Positions 6,212 through 10,762 of a stretch of 10,762 nucleotides of DNA are shown here, one piece after another. How positions within the stretch are numbered: position 1 is the stretch's first letter; each line of letters starts with the position of its first letter. The position numbers and the translations under genes were made by a program. The stretch is from Comamonadaceae bacterium. Its GTDB lineage: Bacteria > Pseudomonadota > Gammaproteobacteria > Burkholderiales > Burkholderiaceae_C. The stretch is taken from assembly GCA_013298415.1 (NCBI GenBank), contig JAAFHN010000050.1, forward strand, positions 1 to 10,762, in the 5' to 3' direction. A model generated the notes under the pieces. That model was not told where the DNA came from, did not search any database, and saw nothing but the letters and a program-made list of their open reading frames with translations.

Positions 6212-8011
6212 TCACCCTGGCAGCGCCAGCGGCCGGGCCTGGTACGTGGTGCGCCAGCTTGATACGTCGGTGAGCATGATGTCGGCCAAGTTGCGCAGGC
6301 GAGCATCGAGGCGCAGGTAGTCCAGCGGGTCGGTTTGCATGGCGCGTTGCAACCTCTCCAAGCGCGTGGCCGTCATGTGGGCGCGAAAGGCCACGCCGGC
6401 AAAGTCGCCTTGCATGCGAATGCCGTAAATCGCAGCACCCATGGAAGGCAACACGGCCGTGACGAAGGTGACGATCTCCGTCACGCCCACGGTGCCCACC
6501 ACGCCCATGGGCATGCCTGAGAGTTTGGCCACGATCCAGCCCACGCAGGCCACGATGGTGCCGCCAAAAAGCCATTCGCCTGCGCGGTGCAAGCGGTGTT
6601 CCAGCTTGTGCATGCGGCCGGCGTTGCTGTGTTGATAGGCCATTTGATCGGTGATCAGTTTGAGCGCCGCATCGCGCACACGGGCCAGGTGCGCCGCGTC
6701 GGCGTGCACGTTGGGCAAACCCGTCTCGCGGGCCGTGGCACGAGAGAGCCAGCTCACCCAGCCGGGCACAGCGGCGGCATCGTGGCCCGCTTGGGCCAAA
6801 TGGCTGCGCAGGCTCAAATCGCCCAAGGTGCTGGTAAAGGCCAAGGCCCGCAACTGCTCGGCTAAATGCCGGTTATCCATCCAGCGTTCGTGCCAGCCAT
6901 AGTGCTTGCCTGCGTGGGTGTTGAGCAAAATCAGCATCACGCACAGCAGCTCAAGGCAAATGATCGGCAGCTTGAACGCGGGCAGCAGCAAGCCCGACAA
7001 CGCCAACACCACGGCCACCGCCGCCACCGCAAAGTTGGCCACAAAGCCCGAGCGGAAAATCTGCGCAAAGTAGGCCCCCGCCGTGTCGGCCAAGCCAAAG
7101 CGCTGCACCAAGCCTGCTGAGAACGCCGCAGGCTGGCCCGTGATGGCCAACTGCGCGGCCAACTCTTGCGCACTGGCTTCGGCCTGCATGGGCTTGAAAT
7201 CGCGGCGCGACAAGGGCCGCACGCCCGTGAAAGCCAAAAGCGCAGGGTAAGGCAACGCAGGCGTGTTTTTGGCCGCACGCTCCTTGTAAAACCGTTGCAG
7301 CATGCGCTGATCCACCGCATGCTCGGGCGGGATCGTGAGCGCCGCGATCACTTGGGGCAGCATGTCGCTTGCCGCCGCACGGGGCACGATTTCTACGCTG
7401 GGCTGCTCAATTTCGGCATCGCTCAGGCCCGTCCAAAGCAGTTGCGTGGGCAAATCTTCGTGGGTGTGCAGATGCAGCACCGCAATGTGCCTGGCCACCG
7501 CATCGGCCACCACCCGCGATGTGCCACCGCGCCCGCGATTGGGGTCGCCGTCCCACAGCGCCAGCAGCACATCGCACTGCTCCAGCACCAAGCGGCCCAC
7601 GGCTTCGTAGGCGGCTTGGGCCTGTTCACGCTTGCCGGGCAATTCAAAGCATGCGGTGCTACGTGCCAGCAAGTCGAAATAGTCGTCTCGATGCGGGCCA
7701 GCAGCAAAGTCGGTGGCGTATTCGTCGCGGGCAAAGGGCAGGCACGCGTCCACGCGCCAGCCTGCGGCCAAGGCGGCTTGGGCCACCAGCGTGTCGGAAC
7801 CGTCGGCCAGCGCCGTCACCAGCCGCAGTTGCGGCGCGTCGCTTGCAAACACATGCCCGTGCGCCGCAGCCACGGCCTGCAAGCTGCTGCCAAGCTGAGC
7901 CAGCGTTTGCTGCACCTCCAGGCCCAGCGCATCGGCCCGCTCAGGCGCCAGCTTGTGCGCCCGGTGGCCTGTGATGCCGACCGTGAGGCAGAGGCGGGGT
8001 TTGGCGTTCAC
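6212..8011 (-). CDS. SLOG-like nucleotide-sensor protein with SLATT-like membrane domains
   Basis: The N-terminal half (to about residue 225) is a Rossmann-like SLOG-type domain: LTVGITGHRAHKL (9-21), LRLVTALADGSDTLVAQAAL (62-81), LPFARDEYATDF (91-102) and CDVLLALWDGDPNRGRGGTSRVVADAV (146-172). Members of this superfamily bind nucleotides or nucleotide-derived ligands. The C-terminal half has four hydrophobic spans, at about 322-345, 348-365, 481-498 and 503-528. Each pair is followed by a charged helix, WHERWMDNRHLAEQLRALAF (373-392) and RMQGDFAGVAFRAHMTATRLERL (532-553), as in SLATT two-helix membrane effectors. The SLOG-SLATT pairing is described for nucleotide-activated conflict systems, in which the membrane part is thought to form a pore (established proposal; activity here is inference). 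Translation starts at GTG 8011, overlapping the RelE-type toxin stop in GTGA, so the two are coupled. The length is 599 residues. It ends 4 bp from the convergent TPR-like gene. Confidence 0.8.
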   Translation of the reverse strand: MNAKPRLCLTVGITGHRAHKLAPERADALGLEVQQTLAQLGSSLQAVAAAHGHVFASDAPQLRLVTALADGSDTLVAQAALAAGWRVDACLPFARDEYATDFAAGPHRDDYFDLLARSTACFELPGKREQAQAAYEAVGRLVLEQCDVLLALWDGDPNRGRGGTSRVVADAVARHIAVLHLHTHEDLPTQLLWTGLSDAEIEQPSVEIVPRAAASDMLPQVIAALTIPPEHAVDQRMLQRFYKERAAKNTPALPYPALLAFTGVRPLSRRDFKPMQAEASAQELAAQLAITGQPAAFSAGLVQRFGLADTAGAYFAQIFRSGFVANFAVAAVAVVLALSGLLLPAFKLPIICLELLCVMLILLNTHAGKHYGWHERWMDNRHLAEQLRALAFTSTLGDLSLRSHLAQAGHDAAAVPGWVSWLSRATARETGLPNVHADAAHLARVRDAALKLITDQMAYQHSNAGRMHKLEHRLHRAGEWLFGGTIVACVGWIVAKLSGMPMGVVGTVGVTEIVTFVTAVLPSMGAAIYGIRMQGDFAGVAFRAHMTATRLERLQRAMQTDPLDYLRLDARLRNLADIMLTDVSSWRTTYQARPLALPG

Positions 8012-8358
8012 CCAACAGTCCTTTGCGGCTTGCTGATCCGCTTGAGCGCCGCTTCGTACACCGCATTTTTGTCACGCCGCCCCACAGAGATCACCAGCAC
8101 GATGAGTTGATCGTCGATCACTTGATAAACCAATCGATAGCCAAGCTTCAAGAGTTTGATTTTGTAGCAGTTAGCCAAGCCTCCGCGCAGCGCCGCGCTG
8201 GGAACATGGGGTTGCTCAAGGCGCTTCTTTAAGAGCTTGCGCAAGGGCTCTTTGATCGCGCCGTCCAGCTTGTCCCACTCCGTGCGGGCATCGGTCTCAA
8301 ACGCAAGCCGGTACGAGGCAGGTTTGGCACTGGCGCTGCCCGCGTCAGACTGCGTCAA
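8008..8358 (-). CDS. RelE/ParE-superfamily toxin
   Basis: This 116-residue toxin is expected to act as a ribosome-dependent mRNA endonuclease, as in RelE. The conserved core starts at SYRLAFETDARTEWDKLDGAIKEPLRKLLKKRL and continues through CYKIKLLKLGYRLVYQVIDDQLIVLVISVGRRDKNAVYEAA, which is very typical of the family. No ATG or GTG lies in frame near the start. TTG at 8358 is the best choice: it overlaps the last codons of the antitoxin by 14 bases and has GGTGG just upstream. The open frame extends about 70 codons further upstream, but only as a shadow of the antitoxin gene. It is coupled upstream to the Phd/YefM-type antitoxin and downstream to the SLOG/SLATT-like gene, whose GTG shares its TGA. 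The family is clear; the exact start is uncertain. Confidence 0.88.
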   Translation of the reverse strand: MTQSDAGSASAKPASYRLAFETDARTEWDKLDGAIKEPLRKLLKKRLEQPHVPSAALRGGLANCYKIKLLKLGYRLVYQVIDDQLIVLVISVGRRDKNAVYEAALKRISKPQRTVG

Positions 8359-8602
8359 CGTCCACCACCGTGTAGTTGCCTTTGGCTGCACTGGCGATCC
8401 GCGACTTGAGCAGCGGCATGAGTTGCATGTCTTCGACTTCGTCCAACAAGGCTTCAAACAACACCGGGTCCACCATGTAAAACGCTGCTTTGTTGTGGTT
8501 GAGCACGGCCACCGGTTGCGCCTGCGCGTCGCGCAACACCTTGGCTGGATTGCGCTTGAAGTCACTCATGCTCACAGTCAAATCGGTCAGCAGGGTTTCC
8601 AT
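8345..8602 (-). CDS. Phd/YefM-family antitoxin
   Basis: This 85-residue antitoxin should bind and neutralise the overlapping RelE-type toxin and repress the shared promoter. The N-terminal DNA-binding part reads LTVSMSDFKRNPAKVLRDAQAQPVAVLNHNKAAFYMVDPVLFEALLDEVEDM (about 8-59), a standard Phd/YefM core in which the strand before the helix, AVLNHNKAAFYMV, is well kept. The C-terminal tail (60-85) is the usual variable toxin-binding segment. The ATG at 8602 gives the whole N-terminal strand; no Shine-Dalgarno sequence precedes it (GCCCCTCC). An internal ATG at residue 12 would cut the conserved core, so it is less likely. It is the first gene of the antitoxin-toxin-SLOG/SLATT operon. An A+T-rich inverted repeat just upstream may be its operator. 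Confidence 0.9.
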   Translation of the reverse strand: METLLTDLTVSMSDFKRNPAKVLRDAQAQPVAVLNHNKAAFYMVDPVLFEALLDEVEDMQLMPLLKSRIASAAKGNYTVVDVDAV

Positions 8603-8610
8603 GGAGGGGC

Positions 8611-8626
8611 TTTAATTGAGATTAAA
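8611..8626. promoter_or_regulatory. A+T-rich inverted repeat, candidate antitoxin operator
   Basis: TTTAAT-TGAG-ATTAAA lies 8 bases before the Phd/YefM-type start and is the most A+T-rich site in the 71-bp gap between the two toxin-antitoxin pairs. A second small dyad, TTGG-AG-CCAA, adjoins it at 8627-8636. Phd/YefM antitoxins usually autoregulate by binding short inverted repeats at their promoter. No convincing -35/-10 pair is visible, although TATCAT (8641-8636, minus strand) could be a -10 box. Confidence 0.4.
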
Positions 8627-8673
8627 TTGGAGCCAATGATAGCGCCGAAATCGGCTCTTTTTACATGGTGCGC

Positions 8674-9090
8674 TTACGCGAGCGCGACAACATTGAGCCC
8701 GGCTTTTTTGGCGGCATCGAGCTGCCGTTGGTCAGCGCTGGCAAATTGGTCTGGCTTGGCCAGCAGGGCGCAGGCAATGTGCAGGGCATCCATTGCTCGC
8801 AGCGGATGTGCTTCCAGCAGCGAGGTGGCGGCGTCGTGCACGCCGGGGTTCAGTTCACAAATGCGCATGTCCACCCAATCGGCGGTGGCCTGCGCCTTGA
8901 TTTTTCTGTAGTTGGCTTTGGAGAGGCGTTTTTCCCGCACCAAGCGCGACAGCGTGGAAATCAGCTCGGGCCAGCAAATCGCGCTCACGAGCAATTCGTC
9001 GGCTTTTTCGCACAGCGCCGCCAGCGCGTCTGATCCGTCCTCGGCCACATAACGTTTGGCCAGGGCCGACGTGTCCAAAAAGAGCCTCAT
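8674..9090 (-). CDS. vapC: VapC-type PIN-domain ribonuclease toxin
   Basis: This 138-residue, single-domain PIN nuclease is expected to cleave RNA using Mg2+ or Mn2+ held by acidic residues. All family markers are present: MRLFLDTSALAKRYV gives the first Asp (D6), PELIS gives the Glu (E42), LRAMDALHIACAL gives Asp101, and FASADQRQLDAAKKAGL gives Asp120 with the usual Ala-Ala-Gly-Leu ending. The length fits VapC. The ATG at 9090 overlaps the stop of the upstream antitoxin in ATGA, a coupled arrangement typical of vapBC. Gene names of this class refer to the family, and the RNA target cannot be predicted. The stop at 8674 leaves only a 71-bp gap to the next toxin-antitoxin operon on the same strand. 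Confidence 0.93.
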   Translation of the reverse strand: MRLFLDTSALAKRYVAEDGSDALAALCEKADELLVSAICWPELISTLSRLVREKRLSKANYRKIKAQATADWVDMRICELNPGVHDAATSLLEAHPLRAMDALHIACALLAKPDQFASADQRQLDAAKKAGLNVVALA

Positions 9091-9329
9091 GCCGAGGCTT
9101 CGCGGTCGGCCAGCAGTTCGGCGCTCAGGCTCGGGCCTGCCAGCTTGATCGGCGTGGCGGCCCGCTTCCAGGCCGGGGTGCGGGGCCGAATCGGCACGAT
9201 CTCCGCAATCGGCAATCCGTTTCGGGTCACGCGCACGGTGCTGCCTGATTCCACCGCATCAAAGTAGGCCTTGGCATGGCTGCGCAGTTCGGTAAACGAG
9301 ACTTGGCCGCTCAGAGGTTCGGCTTGCAT
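9087..9329 (-). CDS. Phd-like antitoxin partner of the VapC toxin
   Basis: This 80-residue antitoxin should neutralise the overlapping PIN toxin and repress its own promoter. VSFTELRSHAKAYFDAVESGSTVRVTRNGLPIAEIVPIRP (about 10-49) is the Phd/YefM-type DNA-binding fold that many VapB partners use. The last 30 residues (TPAWKRAATPIKLAGPSLSAELLADREASA) are the toxin-binding tail, with the usual Leu-Leu-x-Asp-Arg end. The frame is open upstream to 9440, but the ATG at 9329 is preferred: GGAG sits six bases before it and the family core starts soon after. A second in-frame ATG at 9347 is less likely. The stop overlaps the vapC ATG. The candidate -10 box and a pair of TGTACAG words lie just upstream. 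Confidence 0.88.
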   Translation of the reverse strand: MQAEPLSGQVSFTELRSHAKAYFDAVESGSTVRVTRNGLPIAEIVPIRPRTPAWKRAATPIKLAGPSLSAELLADREASA

Positions 9330-9349
9330 GGCGTGCTCCAATCGCATTC

Positions 9350-9378
9350 TGTACAGCGATTCGTTTTTGATTGTACAG
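9350..9378 (-). promoter_or_regulatory. Candidate promoter -10 and paired TGTACAG sites
   Basis: On the minus strand TACAAT (9375-9370) is a good -10 box, which predicts transcription starting about 34 bases before the antitoxin ATG. The 6-bp palindrome TGTACA occurs twice, at 9350-9355 and 9372-9377, each followed by G on the plus strand. They are 22 bp apart, about two turns of DNA, so two antitoxin dimers could bind on one face. The upstream copy overlaps the -10 box. No strong -35 box is seen. Confidence 0.45.
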
Positions 9379-9464
9379 ATAGTTGCGTAACGGGGCAGAT
9401 GCTCGCCCGCTTCGCACAGCAACTGCACCGTGAGCTTCAAAAGCCGCTCAAAAGCTATTCAAGT

Positions 9465-9718
9465 AACAAAACTGTCTGATTAGGACCATGCCTCGGACAG
9501 CGACTATCTCCGTTCGCCCTGAGGTATCGAAGGGCCTAGGGGAAGGCTTCGATACCTCAGCCCGAACGGGGCGGGTTCATCTGAGGCATGATCCTAATCA
9601 GGCAAAACTGATAACAAAACTGCCTGTTTAGGACCATGCCTCAGACAGCGAATATCTCCGTTCGCCCTGAGGTATCGAAGGGCCTAGGGGAAGGCTTCGA
9701 TACCCTCAGCCCGAACGG
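9465..9718. repeat. Two direct copies of a 106-bp palindromic repeat
   Basis: Copy A (9465-9570) and copy B (9613-9718), 148 bp apart, both run from AACAAAACTG through GGACCATGCCTC and CGTTCGCCCTGAGGTATCG to CAGCCCGAACGG. They differ only at a few bases and by one extra C in copy B (GATACCC). Inside each, CGTTCGCCCTGAGGTATCGAAG pairs with CTTCGATACCTCAGCCCGAACG, a 22-bp stem with two mismatches, around a loop containing GGCCTAGGGG. In copy A the flanks pair as well: GATTAGGACCATGCCTC (9478-9494) with GAGGCATGATCCTAATC (9583-9599), one mismatch. The whole of 9478-9599 is therefore one nested palindrome. Confidence 0.85.
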
Positions 9719-9763
9719 AAGTGGTGGCGCATCCGTCGCATGATCCCTCTCCGGCGAATCCCA

Positions 9764-9840
9764 CCCTAGGGCTTCGACAAGCTCAGCCCGAACGGGGCGG
9801 GTTCATCTGAGGCATGACCCTCATCAGGCAAAACTGAGGA
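9764..9840. repeat. Partial third copy: right half of the palindromic repeat
   Basis: From CCCTAGGGCTTCGACAAGCTC this copy continues as CAGCCCGAACGGGGCGGG and TTCATCTGAGGCATG, then ends in CATCAGGCAAAACTGA. It closely matches copy A's right end (9558-9610) but lacks a left half. Its stem reads CTTCGACAAGCTCAG, whereas copies A and B read CTTCGATACCTCAG. The former is the form widespread in Burkholderiales. Confidence 0.75.
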
Positions 9841-9905
9841 TAAATCCCGCTTCTGTCCATGTATTTCCTTGTTCTATTGCTATATAAAACATAGCGATCA
9901 AACGC
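9841..9905. other. Gap before the helical-repeat gene with a short hairpin
   Basis: No gene is present. A small inverted repeat, GCTAT-ATAAAAC-ATAGC (9879-9895), lies just past the stop of the minus-strand gene that ends at 9906. It could help end that transcript, but the stem is only 5 bp and no T-run follows. It also resembles a short hairpin seen after genes in Comamonadaceae (recollection only). Confidence 0.3.
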
Positions 9906-10762
9906 TCAGCGCTTGGCCATTTCCGCCGCAATTTCTTGCCGAAGCAACACAGCGCTTTTCACGCGCTTGAGGCTGGCGGGCATGGACTCCAATTGGCGGG
10001 TGGCAAGGGCTAAGAATTTGGCTTTTTCGGCGGGTTGGTCGGCGTGGGCCTGGGCGGCGGCCAGCAGCACTTGGGCGTGGTCGAACTTGATGAGTTGATC
10101 GTCGCTTTGCTGCACGGCTGGGGCTCGGTAGGCGGCGAGTGCGGGAGCTACGGCTTCGCGAGCGGCTGCCCATTGGCCCTGCGCTGCGAGTGCCTGGGCG
10201 AGAGCTGTTTGCGCGTCGGCCGAGTTGAGTCGCTTGCGAGGGGTTTGGTTCCCCATCAGTTGGCCTTGCGCCACGGCTTGGCGGGCCAGCTCGGTGGAGG
10301 CTGCGGTATCGCCCACACGCAACGCCAGCCGCGCCGACAAGGTGTACGCGCTGGCATACCCTTCGTACACAGCCCGCAAGCGGGTTTTGCCCTGATCGAA
10401 TTTCATGCTGCCAGCAAGGGCCTCGTTCAGCTTGGCCAGAGCGGCCTGGGTTTGCGCGGCTTGGGCTTGTGACAGAGGGCCGCTGCCCGCATCCAGCGAA
10501 GCGATCCGGGCACGCCACTGCTCCCCCAGCAGTGTGATGAAAGCAAAATTGGCCCCGCCAGCGCCTTGGGCTTTGGCTTGCGCCAGGTAGCCAGCGGCCG
10601 TGGCCAGCAGCGTGTCGGCTTTGGCACGCTCGCCCACCTCCGTTTGCACTAATCCAGCGGCAGCATTGTTGCCTGCCAAATTCAGTGCAGAAAAGCCGGT
10701 GATGCGCTCGTCTTTGCCGGGCTGGCTGGCTGCTCCGATCATGGCGATGGCCTCGTCCACAC
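9906..10762 (-). CDS. Alpha-helical (TPR-like) repeat protein, C-terminal part only
   Basis: The frame is open from the right edge to the TGA at 9906-9908, giving at least 284 residues of C-terminus. The start lies outside the window; the first in-frame GTG at 10760 is probably not the true start. The sequence is rich in Ala, Leu and Gln and is nearly all helix. TPR-like pairs are visible, for example YASAYTLSARLALRVGDTAASTELARQAVAQ, ADAQTALAQALAAQGQWAAAREAVAPALAAY and FDHAQVLLAAAQAHADQPAEKAKFLALATRQLESM. Such arrays serve as protein-binding scaffolds and often follow a kinase, cyclase or DNA-binding domain at the N-terminus, which cannot be seen here. No membrane segment or catalytic motif is present in this part. 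The function is unknown. It is separated from the toxin-antitoxin genes by the repeat cluster and is not obviously in their operon. Confidence 0.75.
   Translation of the reverse strand, partial: VDEAIAMIGAASQPGKDERITGFSALNLAGNNAAAGLVQTEVGERAKADTLLATAAGYLAQAKAQGAGGANFAFITLLGEQWRARIASLDAGSGPLSQAQAAQTQAALAKLNEALAGSMKFDQGKTRLRAVYEGYASAYTLSARLALRVGDTAASTELARQAVAQGQLMGNQTPRKRLNSADAQTALAQALAAQGQWAAAREAVAPALAAYRAPAVQQSDDQLIKFDHAQVLLAAAQAHADQPAEKAKFLALATRQLESMPASLKRVKSAVLLRQEIAAEMAKR

Noticed and set aside
8359..8565. Long N-terminal extension of the RelE-type toxin reading frame
   Set aside because: This part is the antitoxin gene read in another frame, with Arg/Cys/Trp-rich sequence and no domain.
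8644..8662. GCCGAAATCGGC followed by TCTTTTT, a possible plus-strand terminator
   Set aside because: The stem is only 4-5 bp and no plus-strand gene lies upstream; in the direction of the real genes no T-run follows.
9330..9440. Longer form of the VapC partner antitoxin
   Set aside because: The added codons cover the TACAAT box and TGTACAG sites, while ATG 9329 has a GGAG ribosome-binding site.
9465..9840. CRISPR array
   Set aside because: There are only two full repeats, each more than 100 bp and internally palindromic, with no regular spacers and no cas genes nearby.

Overview
The base composition, gene content and dispersed repeats suggest a betaproteobacterium of the order Burkholderiales, most likely Comamonadaceae. 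This rests on the isovaleryl-CoA dehydrogenase / thioesterase / LiuR-like MerR cluster with a divergent metallo-beta-lactamase-fold gene, the G+C-rich codon use, and intergenic repeats of the CTTCGACAAGCTCAGCCCGAACGG kind that are common in that group. The family is inferred from pattern recognition; no search was run.

Layout. (1) 1-2345, minus strand: a leucine/isovalerate catabolism block. It has a LiuR-like MerR regulator overlapping a PaaI-type hotdog thioesterase by 4 bp, then a gap with repeats and a candidate promoter, then isovaleryl-CoA dehydrogenase, whose last few codons lie outside the window. (2) 2326-3441, plus strand: a divergent MBL-fold hydrolase. A perfect 20-bp palindrome between it and the regulator is the obvious operator. 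(3) 3442-6207, plus strand: an intergenic region with a palindrome-containing promoter; a secreted protein with a Cys-rich N-terminal half and a six-blade tectonin propeller; then a small exported TPR-like protein in the same reading frame.

(4) 6212-8602, minus strand: a tightly overlapping three-gene operon of Phd/YefM-type antitoxin, RelE-type toxin, and a large SLOG-like nucleotide-sensor protein with four membrane segments (SLATT-like). The third gene starts inside the toxin stop codon (GTGA). (5) 8674-9329, minus strand: a second toxin-antitoxin pair with a Phd/VapB-like antitoxin and a PIN-domain VapC toxin. (6) 9330-9905: a noncoding stretch with two near-identical 106-bp palindromic repeats and a partial third. 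(7) 9906 to the right edge, minus strand: the C-terminal part of an alpha-helical repeat protein.

How the genes fit together: the left part is a metabolic regulon, with acyl-CoA oxidation, thioester hydrolysis and a local regulator. The right part looks like an accessory or conflict-related region, with two toxin-antitoxin pairs, one coupled to a predicted nucleotide-sensing membrane effector, next to repeat clusters. The tectonin/TPR pair between them has no assignable function beyond export and probable ligand or surface binding. The strongest candidate for something little described is the phd-relE-SLOG/SLATT operon. The tectonin protein, with its operator-like promoter and its in-phase Cys-rich downstream sequence, comes next.
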